In this document: positions 29,318 through 37,565 of the stretch, one piece after another
Numbering within the stretch: the first letter of the stretch is position 1
How the letters are laid out: each line of letters starts with the position of its first letter
Source: Trinickia diaoshuihuensis
Lineage (GTDB): Bacteria; Pseudomonadota; Gammaproteobacteria; Burkholderiales; Burkholderiaceae
NCBI RefSeq assembly: GCF_003390925.1
Contig: NZ_QUBS01000005.1
Coordinates: 1-64,000 of the forward strand
Direction: 5' to 3'
Length of the DNA: 64,000 nt
Notes under the pieces: generated by a model
The model's input: the letters and a program-made list of their open reading frames with translations, nothing else
Databases searched by the model: none
Told to the model about the DNA's origin: nothing
Made by a program: the position numbers and the translations under genes

Positions 29318-29342
29318 CAACGCGCGGCTCGCCCGCGCGTTG
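29318..29342. terminator. Hairpin between convergent oxoprolinase and SDR genes
   Basis: CAACGCGCGG at 29318-29327 pairs perfectly with CCGCGCGTTG at 29333-29342 over a 5-base loop. It sits between two stop codons of opposite strands. No T-run follows, so terminator function is likely but weakly supported. Confidence 0.5.
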
Positions 29343-29348
29343 TCTCAT

Positions 29349-30086
29349 TCAGCCGAACAGCGCGACCGCGTCCTCGCCCGCCGGGATGCGATTGGGACAC
29401 GACGGATCGGTTGCCGCGCGCCATACCGCTTCGGCCACATCGATCGAGCGCGTGACGGCCGTCGATTGCTCCCACTGTTTGAAGATGCCCTGCGCCATTT
29501 CGGCATACGGCTCCGGGAAGCCGTCGCGCATCCGCGGTTGGGCGTTCTCGCCGAAGCGCGTATCGGGCGCGCGGCCGGGCAGCACCAAAGTTGCACGCAC
29601 GTTGAACGGCGCCAACTCGAGCGCAAGCGATTCCGTAAATGCATTGACCGCTGCCTTGCTCGCCGTATAGACGGACAGCAAGGGGAGCGACCTCAGCGTG
29701 ACAGTGGAGGTCACGTTGACGATGACGCCCGCGCGCCGCTGCCTGAACTGAGGGAGAAAGGCCTGCGTCATCGCGATGGTTCCGAGCGTATTCGTTTCGA
29801 ACACTTCACGCGCGATATCCATCGACGTGCCTTCCAGCGCATTGAGCACGCCAATGCCTGCGTTGTTGACGAGGACATCGATGGGACCGGCCGTCTGCAC
29901 CGCGCGCCGGATACTCTCGGGGTCCGTGACGTCGAGCTCCAGTAGTTGCAAGTGTTCGGCGCGCGGCAACACGTCTTCGCGCGGGGTCCGCATGGTGGCG
30001 ATCACTCGCCAGTCGCGCGCGAGAAAGTGGCGGGCGATTTCAAGGCCGAAACCAGATGAGCAGCCGGTGATCAGAACGGTTTTCAT
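29349..30086 (-). CDS. Short-chain dehydrogenase/reductase
   Basis: A 245-residue classical SDR oxidoreductase. The nucleotide motif TGCSSGFGLEIARHF (TGxxxGxG) lies at residues 7-21, NNAG is present in IDVLVNNAGIGVLN, and the active-site YxxxK is YTASKAAVNAFTESLALEL, with the catalytic Ser in VTSTVTLRSLPLLS upstream. The pattern matches the SDR subgroup of retinol-dehydrogenase-like oxidoreductases. ATG 30086 is preferred because AGGAG lies 11 bases upstream; the GTG at 30098 is too near that site. The gene is divergent from an AraC regulator 105 bases away, which probably controls it. Substrate unknown. Confidence 0.88.
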   Translation of the reverse strand: MKTVLITGCSSGFGLEIARHFLARDWRVIATMRTPREDVLPRAEHLQLLELDVTDPESIRRAVQTAGPIDVLVNNAGIGVLNALEGTSMDIAREVFETNTLGTIAMTQAFLPQFRQRRAGVIVNVTSTVTLRSLPLLSVYTASKAAVNAFTESLALELAPFNVRATLVLPGRAPDTRFGENAQPRMRDGFPEPYAEMAQGIFKQWEQSTAVTRSIDVAEAVWRAATDPSCPNRIPAGEDAVALFG

Positions 30087-30191
30087 AAAAGCGGGCACTC
30101 CTATCGAGCGTTAGCGGTACGCAAACGATAGGCCTCCAAAGCCGGATTCGCTACAATTCAAAGTCCAAGTTTCGTTCGCGAGAGTCCGGTC

Positions 30192-31109
30192 ATGGTTGAT
30201 CCGTTGTCCGAAGTGGTTCTGCTGCTCCAACCGAGCGCATCGGTCTCCAAGGTCGTGAACTGCGCGGGTCGATGGCGCGTTCGGCGGTACGATGCGAACG
30301 AGCCGCTGTATTGCGTCATCCTCGATGGCGTTTGCACCTTGACCGTCGATGGTCAAGCACCGATCACGCTCCAAGCGGATGATTTCATTCTCATCCCCTC
30401 GTCATCGAGCCTGACGATGTCGAGTCTCACGCCGCCGATATCGGACGCCGCCGATAGTCCCCCCGTGGTGCTGCCGAACGGCGAATTCAGTCTCGGCACA
30501 CGAGGGGTATCCCCCGAAGTTCGTTTTTTGGTGGGCCATTGCATCTTCGGTTCGCCCGATGCGGCATTGCTCGTATCGCTGCTGCCTAGCCTCGTTCATA
30601 TACGCGGCGAGCGCCGCTTGAGGACGCTCGTGCAACTCGTGGTCGACGAATTCCGTTCGGCGCGACCCGCGCGCGACATCGTACTGGCGCGGTTATTGGA
30701 AGTGCTGTTTATCGAGGCGTTTCGCTCGACCTCCGGCACCGCGCTATCGCCCGGCCTGTTGCGCGGGCTCGGCGACGAGCGCCTGGCCGTTGCGATCCGT
30801 TGCATGCACGAGAGCCCGACGCGAGCGTGGACTGTCGCGCAGCTCGCCAAGCACGCCGCGCTGTCGCGCTCGGCATTTTTCGATCGATTCAATCGCGCGG
30901 TAGGAATGGCGCCGATGGAATATCTGCATGCCTGGCGCATGGCATTGGCCAAGAAAATGCTATTGCGCAACGAGGGAAGCGTCGCGGAAGTGGCGCAACG
31001 CGTCGGCTACGGCTCCGCGAGCGCATTCAGCGTCGCGTTCGCTCGATTCGTCGGACTGCCGCCCTCGCAATACGCGCAAGCGCAGATGCAAATGCCGGCG
31101 GAACATTGA
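30192..31109 (+). CDS. AraC-family regulator with N-terminal cupin, divergent from SDR
   Basis: A 305-residue regulator. The N-terminal half is a cupin_6 type sensor (LYCVILDGVCTLTVDGQ, then ITLQADDFILIPSS). The C-terminal half has two helix-turn-helices: WTVAQLAKHAALSRSAFFDR and SVAEVAQRVGYGSASAFSVA, then FARFVGLPPSQY, the AraC signature end. This architecture is common in regulators that control adjacent oxidoreductase genes. The divergent SDR gene is the probable target. Confidence 0.88.
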   Translation: MVDPLSEVVLLLQPSASVSKVVNCAGRWRVRRYDANEPLYCVILDGVCTLTVDGQAPITLQADDFILIPSSSSLTMSSLTPPISDAADSPPVVLPNGEFSLGTRGVSPEVRFLVGHCIFGSPDAALLVSLLPSLVHIRGERRLRTLVQLVVDEFRSARPARDIVLARLLEVLFIEAFRSTSGTALSPGLLRGLGDERLAVAIRCMHESPTRAWTVAQLAKHAALSRSAFFDRFNRAVGMAPMEYLHAWRMALAKKMLLRNEGSVAEVAQRVGYGSASAFSVAFARFVGLPPSQYAQAQMQMPAEH

Positions 31110-31144
31110 TCGCGGCAACCCGAGCTCGGCCGTTGTGTTCCACC

Positions 31145-32053
31145 TTAGTCCGCGTAGATGAGCGACCGATGAGCGGCGACGCCGGCCATCACGCCGGACG
31201 CCGACGCGAACGTCGCATTCGTCATAGCCGTCGACGCATCGCCCGCCGCATAGACGCCGGCCACGCTCGTTTCCTTCCATTCGTCCACGCGAATGACAGG
31301 ACCCAGCGGACCTTCGTCGATCGCGCAGCCCAGTTGCTCGGGAAGATCGCAGGTCATTTCCGTCCGAGCACCGATGAAGAGCGCATCGATCTGAATTTCT
31401 CGTCCGTCGATTAGGCGCAACGCGCTTATCGCCGGCGCCTCGCCCAATATCTCCGCCACGGGCGTACGTTCGATCTCCACGCCGCGCGCCCGCAGCCGCG
31501 CCGCTTCACGCTCATCCGGCTCGACGATTCCTTGCGTAAACCAGGTCGTCGGCCCCCAATCCGGGATCAGCATCGCTTGATGAATCGAGAGCGGATGCGT
31601 GGCGAGCACGCCGAGTCGCCGGTCGCCTACCTCGTACCCGTGACAGTAGGGACAGTGCAGCACGCTAATGCCCCACCGCTCGGCAAGCCCAGACAATGCC
31701 GGCGGGAGTATGTCCCGGATGCCCGTGGCCAAGATCAATCGGCTGGCTTGCGAGCACGAGCCATCGGCAAGCTCGATTCGAAAGCCGCCCGCCACGCGAT
31801 GGGCTCGCTTCGCTTCACCGGTTACGAGCGATACCGTGGGGTACTTCAGCAATTGGCGCGTAGCGGCGGCGACGACGTCCGGTGGCGGCACGCCGTCCTG
31901 CCCGAAAAAGCCATGGGCATGCGACGCGAAGCGGTTTCGCGGCTTGCCCGCGTCGATCAATAGCACGCGGCGGCGCGCACGCGCCAATTGCATCGCTGCC
32001 GAAAGCCCCGCGAAACTACCGCCGACGATGAGGACGTCGTACTGTTCTTCCAT
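31145..32053 (-). CDS. FAD-dependent thioredoxin-reductase-like oxidoreductase (CPYC type)
   Basis: A 302-residue pyridine nucleotide-disulfide oxidoreductase of the low-molecular-weight type. The FAD motif is VLIVGGSFAGLSAAMQLA (about residues 7-24) and a redox-active CPYC (Cys134, Cys137) occurs in LHCPYCHGYE. This CPxCHGYE form resembles dithiol oxidases and TrxR-like proteins such as GliT rather than classical TrxB, whose motif is CATC. The C-terminal GVYAAGDAST is the second FAD motif. ATG 32053 starts the protein directly at its Rossmann fold. It is divergent from an Rrf2 gene, with two operator-like dyads between them, and its partner thiol protein is unknown. Confidence 0.87.
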   Translation of the reverse strand: MEEQYDVLIVGGSFAGLSAAMQLARARRRVLLIDAGKPRNRFASHAHGFFGQDGVPPPDVVAAATRQLLKYPTVSLVTGEAKRAHRVAGGFRIELADGSCSQASRLILATGIRDILPPALSGLAERWGISVLHCPYCHGYEVGDRRLGVLATHPLSIHQAMLIPDWGPTTWFTQGIVEPDEREAARLRARGVEIERTPVAEILGEAPAISALRLIDGREIQIDALFIGARTEMTCDLPEQLGCAIDEGPLGPVIRVDEWKETSVAGVYAAGDASTAMTNATFASASGVMAGVAAHRSLIYAD

Positions 32054-32123
32054 GTCTGCTGTCCGAATGAAGTGAGACGTGTGTGCCGCCCGAGGTCCGG
32101 TTCGTCTCGTGATTTTTTCGATC

Positions 32124-32187
32124 TCATGAAACATCACAAGTTACATGATAGGACGGATGATATCATCACGCAACTTTTGATGTTTCG
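32124..32187. promoter_or_regulatory. Two Rrf2 operator-like dyads between oxidoreductase and regulator
   Basis: Site 1 (32124-32148) is TCATGAAAC-N7-GTTACATGA, 8 of 9 arm positions complementary. Site 2 (32169-32187) is CGCAAC-N7-GTTTCG, 5 of 6 complementary. A separate 12-bp perfect palindrome, GATGATATCATC, lies at 32156-32167 between them. The AAC-N7-GTT core recurs upstream of a second Rrf2 gene at 38007-38029. Confidence 0.6.
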
Positions 32188-32203
32188 AGAGAACTGTTGC
32201 CAG

Positions 32204-32647
32204 ATGAGAACCGATAGCCGGTTGTCCCGCCTACTGCATGCGCTCTTGCATATGGAGCATGCCGAGCGGCCTTTGACTTCCGATGCGATGGCCGAGATGC
32301 TCTGCACCAACCCGGTCGTCGTACGCCGGCTGCTCTCGGGTCTGCGCGAGAGCGGCTATGTCCGATCGGAAAAGGGGCATGGCGGCGGCTGGGTGCTGAC
32401 CGTATCGCTCGATGACATCACCCTGCTCGATGTCTATCGCAGCGCGGGAGAACCCGCGCTGTTTTCCACACTCGTCACGGAAGACGATCCGCAATGCCTC
32501 GTCGAGCAGGCCGTCAACGCGCACCTCGCGGCAACCGTTCAGGAAGCCGAAAAAGCGTTGCTCGCGAAGCTCGGCAAGGTGACCTTGGGCGACTTATCGC
32601 GCGAGATCAAGAAGAAGGGAAAGCGAATGAATCCGCCGCGCGGATGA
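32204..32647 (+). CDS. Rrf2-family regulator (first of two paralogues)
   Basis: A 147-residue winged-helix repressor: RLSRLLHALLHMEHAE, recognition region SDAMAEMLCTNPVVVRRLLS, then GYVRSEKGHGGGWVLTVSLD for the wing. The two Cys residues (in EMLCTN and DPQCLV) are too few for the three-Cys Fe-S cluster of IscR/NsrR, so it belongs to the YwnA-like branch and may sense electrophiles or oxidants by thiol chemistry (inference). ATG 32204 is chosen by comparison with the paralogue at 37566-37988; ATG 32180 is an alternative. It is divergent from the CPYC oxidoreductase and probably represses it. Confidence 0.85.
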   Translation: MRTDSRLSRLLHALLHMEHAERPLTSDAMAEMLCTNPVVVRRLLSGLRESGYVRSEKGHGGGWVLTVSLDDITLLDVYRSAGEPALFSTLVTEDDPQCLVEQAVNAHLAATVQEAEKALLAKLGKVTLGDLSREIKKKGKRMNPPRG

Positions 32648-32673
32648 GGCGGCCGATAATGCTTCGAGCGAGA

Positions 32674-33216
32674 TCAATCGTGCGGGGCCGATTGCGCCGG
32701 CGCGGCGGAGCCACAGACGGCGGTGTCGCCGTAGATGAGTGTCATGCTGAGTGTCATGCCGGGCTCGAGTTTTAGACCCTGCGCCGCCGGCAGATTCATC
32801 GTCAGTAGCACTTCGTCGTTCTTTGGGCGCCAGGCGTACTTGACTTCCTTCACGACGAAATCGGTGAACGAGTGAATGGTGTTTTCATCGGCGGACACCT
32901 GCGGCGCTCCATACCGCCCGATCAGGTCGGATAGCTCGTTCACCGCACCGGCCGGCGTAAACGATTCGACTTTCGTCACGCCGCCCAATCGATCATTGCA
33001 ATAGCGCAGGTGGTATGTTTCGAATGCACCGGTATCCGGGCTCCGCCTATTCACCACGGTTAAACCTTCGATCTGTCGCAGCTCATCGCCGTGCTCTTTC
33101 GCGGCACGTTCCACAGCGGCACGATCCTCGCCGCTCGTAAAGCCCCATACATCGAATGCCATGCACCGATTCGCCAGCACCAGCAGAAGGATCGGAATCA
33201 GGCGTACCGCTTTCAT
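32674..33216 (-). CDS. Exported hypothetical protein
   Basis: A 180-residue protein with a signal peptide (MKAVRLIPILLLVLANRCMA). The mature chain begins FDVWGFTSGEDRAAVERAAK and has two later Cys residues (RYCNDRL and AVCGSA) that could form a disulfide in the periplasm. No family is recognised. It lies 22 bases downstream of the YceH-type gene on the same strand and may be cotranscribed with it. The C-terminus is Ala/Pro/Ser rich. Confidence 0.65.
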   Translation of the reverse strand: MKAVRLIPILLLVLANRCMAFDVWGFTSGEDRAAVERAAKEHGDELRQIEGLTVVNRRSPDTGAFETYHLRYCNDRLGGVTKVESFTPAGAVNELSDLIGRYGAPQVSADENTIHSFTDFVVKEVKYAWRPKNDEVLLTMNLPAAQGLKLEPGMTLSMTLIYGDTAVCGSAAPAQSAPHD

Positions 33217-33238
33217 TGCGTATCCGTCCTCGTCTCGC

Positions 33239-33919
33239 TCAGTCCTGCGCGGGGCGATCGGCGGACATGCCCAGTTCGGCGGCCATCCGCTCGACCAGTG
33301 CGCGCAATTGAGCGACCTCGCCCGCCAGGCGCTGCTGCTCCGCTCTCAAAGCCTCGAACTCGGTCGTCGCGATCGGCTCTTGCGAGGACGCGCGCGCGGC
33401 GGCAACGACGTCGATGCTGACTTCGCCGCACATCAAATGCATCCAGCGGTTTTCCCGCTCGCCGGGCGCGCACGGCAGTTTCACGACGAGCGCCGGAGTG
33501 CGCGCGGCAAGCTCCTCGAGGAAAGCCTCGACCGACGAGTTGTCGGCGAAACCGTGCAGACGTGCCGCGTTCAGGCGCAGTTCGGCCGCCGTCTGCGGGC
33601 CGCGCAATAGCAGCACCGTCAGCAACGCGGCCGACTGGCTCGGAATCCCGAGCACACGATTCATGTTGTGTTCGAAGCGCGTAACGCGGCTGCTGCTTGC
33701 CTCCATCACGAGGCTAAGGCGCTTCAAACCATCGACAGCGGTCTGGACCTCGGGCTCGGTCACGCTCATGACAGGCGAGCGAGCCGTTTTCTGATTGCAG
33801 CCCGCCGTCAGCGCGTTCAGCGACAGCGGATAGGTATCGGGGACGGTGTGCTGCTTTTCGACCAGCACGCCGAGGACACGGGCTTCGAGGGGAGAGAGCT
33901 CACGCAAGGGTTGAGTCAT
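33239..33919 (-). CDS. YceH/DUF480 family winged-helix protein
   Basis: A 226-residue protein of the YceH (DUF480) family, which has two winged-helix domains. Family signatures: LSPLEARVLGVLVEKQHTVP at the start, YPLSLNALTAGCNQKTARSP, and later LLLRGPQTAAELRLNAARLH. The C-terminus is a coiled-coil-like stretch (EFEALRAEQQRLAGEVAQLR). ATG 33919 gives the conserved MTQPLRELSP beginning. Biological role is unclear; the family is widespread and predicted to bind DNA. Confidence 0.87.
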   Translation of the reverse strand: MTQPLRELSPLEARVLGVLVEKQHTVPDTYPLSLNALTAGCNQKTARSPVMSVTEPEVQTAVDGLKRLSLVMEASSSRVTRFEHNMNRVLGIPSQSAALLTVLLLRGPQTAAELRLNAARLHGFADNSSVEAFLEELAARTPALVVKLPCAPGERENRWMHLMCGEVSIDVVAAARASSQEPIATTEFEALRAEQQRLAGEVAQLRALVERMAAELGMSADRPAQD

Positions 33920-34005
33920 GACGCGACGGCATACGGTGAAGGCGGACCGATATGATATCGCGGCTGCAAGAGACACCCGTACTTCGAGCAGCCCGATCGC
34001 GCTGG

Positions 34006-35415
34006 CTACCGCAGCTCGGAGCGCCGCCGAGACGGAAGCGCCATTGCCGCAAGGCCGGTCAGCGCATGCAATCCGGCAAGCAGCAAAAAGGCCCACATCC
34101 AAGCGTTGGCACCCGCGCCCGTCTCGCCGCGCCCGAGCATCGCAGCAAGAAAGACCGCGCACAGCGTAGTCAGTGTCGGCCCGCCTAGCCGCTGCGCGAT
34201 ATTCATCGTGGTAGTGGCCATCGACAGCCGGCGCCGTTCCACCGACGCATAGGCGACGGACATCGTCGGCAGGCCCACCGCGCCCTGCCCCATTCCGCGA
34301 ACGAACAACGCGCACGGGAGCACCCAGGAGTCGCCCCGGTAATAGGCCAATGCGGCTAAACCGAGCGTCGCGCACACGGCGAGCGCGGCGCCCGCGCAAG
34401 CCACCGTACGTGCCCCGAAACGCTCCGTCAAAAATCCGAGCGACGGATAGGTCAGCATCATCCCGAGCCCCAACGGCGCAAGCATCCATCCCATCGCCGC
34501 GGGCGAGCGGCCGCACGCCTCGATCAGATAAAGCGGGATAAGCATCTGTCCCGAGAACGACACGCCGTTCGAGAGAAATTGAGCGACCGACGCGGCCGCA
34601 AATACTTTGCTGCGAAACTGAGCGAGATCGATCAGTGCCCGCTCCCCTTTTCGCCGCTGAACGTAGATGAACGCGGCAAGCAGCGTGCAGCCCGCTATTG
34701 TCGCGGCCGCCCCCGCGCGTTGTTCGGCGCCGAACAAGACCAACGCCAGCCCGGGAGACAGTAAAACGAGGCCCAGCCAATCGAGTTCGCGCGACGCGCG
34801 CTCATCTTTGTCATCCGGCAAGAAGCGCACGGCCAGCAAGACGGCAACGATGCCGACGGGAAGGTTGACGACGAAAAGCCAACGCCATGATCCATAGTGC
34901 AGAATCGCGCCAGCAATAACGGGCCCCAAGAGCGGCCCGAGCAAAATCGGAAACGCCGCATAGCCGGCGATACGCGTGAACTGACTGCCGGCCGCCCGCT
35001 TCATCATCAATTGCGCCATCGGTGCGAGCAGGCCGCCGCTCACGCCTTGCAGGAGACGAAAGCCAATCAATGAGGAAACCGACCACGCGAGGCCGCACAA
35101 TCCCGAACTGACCGTGAAGAGCGAGAAGCACCAGAGATACAGCGCCTTCCCGCCGATGCGTTCAACGAGCCAGCCATTCAACGGCAAGACGAACGTCAGC
35201 GCGAGCAGATAGCCGCTCGTGACCCATTGAATGGCCGGCAGCGAAGCGTGCAAGTCGAGCGCGAGACTCGACAACGATACGTTGACGATCGTCGCATCCA
35301 ATTGCGCGAGCAGCGAGCCGAGCGCCACGACGATCGTGATTTTCCAGACCGACGGATCGAGCGCCTCGCGAGGTCGCGCATCGAGCCGCACGTCTTTTTC
35401 ATTGTCGTAGTCCAT
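34006..35415 (-). CDS. MFS drug exporter, DHA2 (EmrB-like)
   Basis: A 469-residue proton-driven efflux pump with about 14 membrane helices. The family C motif area reads GFRLLQGVSGGLLAPMAQLM and helix 1 has LAQLDATIVNVSLSSLA, both typical of EmrB/QacA-type carriers. It lies 59 bases downstream of a MarR gene whose promoter carries a perfect palindrome, so it is likely induced when a MarR ligand, perhaps an aromatic antibiotic or phenol, is present. The N-terminal 20 residues are charged. Confidence 0.87.
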   Translation of the reverse strand: MDYDNEKDVRLDARPREALDPSVWKITIVVALGSLLAQLDATIVNVSLSSLALDLHASLPAIQWVTSGYLLALTFVLPLNGWLVERIGGKALYLWCFSLFTVSSGLCGLAWSVSSLIGFRLLQGVSGGLLAPMAQLMMKRAAGSQFTRIAGYAAFPILLGPLLGPVIAGAILHYGSWRWLFVVNLPVGIVAVLLAVRFLPDDKDERASRELDWLGLVLLSPGLALVLFGAEQRAGAAATIAGCTLLAAFIYVQRRKGERALIDLAQFRSKVFAAASVAQFLSNGVSFSGQMLIPLYLIEACGRSPAAMGWMLAPLGLGMMLTYPSLGFLTERFGARTVACAGAALAVCATLGLAALAYYRGDSWVLPCALFVRGMGQGAVGLPTMSVAYASVERRRLSMATTTMNIAQRLGGPTLTTLCAVFLAAMLGRGETGAGANAWMWAFLLLAGLHALTGLAAMALPSRRRSELR

Positions 35416-35474
35416 CCGCTGTTTCCCGGTCGATTGACCCGCTCGATGCAGCGGGCGACGCGCGCTGCTCGTCG

Positions 35475-35918
35475 TCAGGACCCGCCGAGCCGGCGAATAA
35501 TCGGCAACGCCGCCGCTAACGTCCGCAATTCAGTCGGATCGAGTTTCGCCAGCGCTTCGACGAGCCAATCGCGTTTGGCCATGCTGCGCTGCCGCCGTGC
35601 CTCGAGACCCTTCGAAGTCAGCACGAACAGAATTTGACGGCCGTCGGTTGGATGAGGCTTGCGCTCGACGCATCCCTGCTCTTCGAGAATCGACAGGATC
35701 GATTTCATCGATTGAGGCCTCATCGATTCGGCGCGAGCGAGATCCGCGGTCGTCATCGGCCCGTCGCGTTCAAGCCGCCCAAGCACACTCGCCTCGGAAA
35801 GATTGAACTCGCTGGAATGGGCTTCCGAGCGAAGCTTGCGGACGAGCTGGCCGATCGCCGGCATCAACTCGGCAACGATGAGATCCAACGAGAGATCGGG
35901 GGGGCGTGTGGGCGTCAT
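35475..35918 (-). CDS. MarR-family repressor of the exporter
   Basis: A 147-residue MarR protein: LSEASVLGRLERDGPMTTAD, recognition helix RAESMRPQSMKSILSILEEQ and wing GCVERKPHPTDGRQILFVLT (about residues 50-105). ATG 35918 fits the family length; a much longer open frame upstream is not credible. The adjacent exporter gene is in the same direction, and a 22-bp perfect palindrome starts 24 bases upstream of the ATG, indicating self-repression together with the exporter. Confidence 0.88.
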   Translation of the reverse strand: MTPTRPPDLSLDLIVAELMPAIGQLVRKLRSEAHSSEFNLSEASVLGRLERDGPMTTADLARAESMRPQSMKSILSILEEQGCVERKPHPTDGRQILFVLTSKGLEARRQRSMAKRDWLVEALAKLDPTELRTLAAALPIIRRLGGS

Positions 35919-35941
35919 AGGTATCGAAGATATAACACGAC

Positions 35942-35963
35942 AGATTAACTTGCAAGTTAATCT
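35942..35963. promoter_or_regulatory. Perfect 22-bp MarR operator palindrome
   Basis: AGATTAACTTG and CAAGTTAATCT are exact complements with no spacer. A second dyad, GACAGAT (35939-35945) and ATCTGTC (35968-35974), overlaps it. On the minus strand TTATAT follows as a possible -10 box, so binding would cover the -35 region of the MarR-exporter promoter. Confidence 0.8.
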
Positions 35964-36021
35964 TACTATCTGTCGGTTCGATTTGTCGACACCGATACGA
36001 TGCACCCGTGCAACGGCGCGA

Positions 36022-37437
36022 CTACTTTGCCGCCCACACCACGTCGCCGTCGACCGAATAAACGCGACAACCCGTATGCCCGTTCGCGCACTGGGCCAAG
36101 GCGTCGTTGACCGGATCGACACCGGACGCCGCACCCCACGCACCGTCGGGCGCAATCGCAAATGCCCGGGGCCGGCGCGAGGCGAGATAGCGCGTATAAG
36201 CGAGCCGTCCGTCCGCGCGCAAATACGGTACCGCCTTGAGGTCCTGAAGGGCCGCAAAGTGCGTGGCGGGTGGCGCCGACTCCTGACGCGGCCATACGAC
36301 CGTGTCGTCGACCGCATAGAGTTGGCAGTACTTCGAACGCGCCCAGCATTGCCGCATCGCGCTGCGCATCGGATCGAAACTGCCCGAGACCCAGGCGCCG
36401 TTAGTACTGCCGATGGCCAGTGCCTTGGGCGTCGGCGCAGCGAGATAGCTCTCGTACAGCGTTACCTTCTGCGCTTCGCTGAGATAGGGCACTGCCAACG
36501 CATCGCCGATCGTTGCATAGCCGCTGGCTTTCGGCGCGGGACGCGGCAGGTATTCCTGATTGATTTCGCGATTTGGCATGCCGATGCGCGCCAAAAACGC
36601 ATCGGCGTTGGCCACCCACAGCGGCAGGCCAGCGCCCGAAGCCGTCATGGCGTGAGCGTCTTTCTGAAAGGCCCCGTAGTCCACCAGCTCGGCGTGCGCG
36701 CCGGCTCCCGAGTAGCGGGCGTACATTGCGCGCCATGTGGCTACCGAGAAAATCTGATCGTTGTCACCGTAGAACCAGATCGAAGGCAACCGCGTGCGGG
36801 CGCCCAGGTCGGCGGAAGCCGAAATCAGGCTCTCGTCGGGCGTTTTGCAATCGGATTCTTTGACGCCTCCCGCGAAATTGAGCAAGCCTTTCACGTCCGA
36901 AGGGTTGCTCGCGCCGAATACTAGCGTGTTCCACCCACCCATGCTCTTGCCGGCGACTACGATCTTCGACGTATCGATGCCCGGAAGCTCTTTGATCGAA
37001 TCGAGAACCTTGCGAATATCCTTGGCGGCGTCCCCACCGATGGCCAGCACGTCGCACCCGTGCGGCATCGTATGACCGTAGGAGTGCGCATAGCCGCGCA
37101 TCATCGGCATCGCAACGGCATAACCGCGCGAGAGGAAATACCACGGAATGAATTGATCGCCCACGCGCGGCGCATTAGCCGGGTCGTGCGATGCCCCATG
37201 ATTGACAAGCGCAAGCGGAAAAAAGCCGTCGCTCGCGGAGTGCGCCGGCATATAGACCGTCACCTCCAAGCTAATCGGCGGCGATGCTTGAACCGGCACG
37301 CGAACGATTCGTTCGTTCAGCGGGGCCTCGGGTTCGATCACATCCGCGCTCGACGCCGATGCGACCGCCGGTAGCGCGGCAAGCAAAGCTAACGCGCCCC
37401 AGATCAAAGAGGCTCTAAACCGACAGCGTTGCGCCAT
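36022..37437 (-). CDS. Secreted alpha/beta hydrolase with two C-terminal DUF4189-like modules
   Basis: A 471-residue exported protein (signal peptide about residues 1-29, VASASS). The hydrolase part has nucleophile elbow VVAGKSMGGWNTLVFG (G-K-S-M-G), acid in WFYGDNDQIFS and a His in FQKDAHAMT. The C-terminal 150 residues hold two homologous units of about 44 residues: ALAIGSTNGAWVSGSFDP to LYAVDDTVVW, and AFAIAPDGAWGAASGVDP to VYSVDGDVVW. Each has two Cys that may pair. These resemble DUF4189 modules found alone in other periplasmic proteins. Substrate unknown; an ester or a dienelactone-like molecule is possible. Confidence 0.75.
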   Translation of the reverse strand: MAQRCRFRASLIWGALALLAALPAVASASSADVIEPEAPLNERIVRVPVQASPPISLEVTVYMPAHSASDGFFPLALVNHGASHDPANAPRVGDQFIPWYFLSRGYAVAMPMMRGYAHSYGHTMPHGCDVLAIGGDAAKDIRKVLDSIKELPGIDTSKIVVAGKSMGGWNTLVFGASNPSDVKGLLNFAGGVKESDCKTPDESLISASADLGARTRLPSIWFYGDNDQIFSVATWRAMYARYSGAGAHAELVDYGAFQKDAHAMTASGAGLPLWVANADAFLARIGMPNREINQEYLPRPAPKASGYATIGDALAVPYLSEAQKVTLYESYLAAPTPKALAIGSTNGAWVSGSFDPMRSAMRQCWARSKYCQLYAVDDTVVWPRQESAPPATHFAALQDLKAVPYLRADGRLAYTRYLASRRPRAFAIAPDGAWGAASGVDPVNDALAQCANGHTGCRVYSVDGDVVWAAK

Positions 37438-37565
37438 GTATCCGTTATCTGTTCATTGGGGGAGTTGCCGAGCGTCGCTCTCTCGACGTCGCATCGGCAC
37501 GCCGTGGTCAACGGCATCCGCGCGCAAAACTTTAGCGACGGCGGCCGCCTCACGCTAAGGACACG

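Noticed and set aside
33920-34780. Upstream in-frame extension of the YceH-type gene
   Set aside because: It overlaps the exporter gene on the same strand and looks like frame noise; the conserved start is at 33919.
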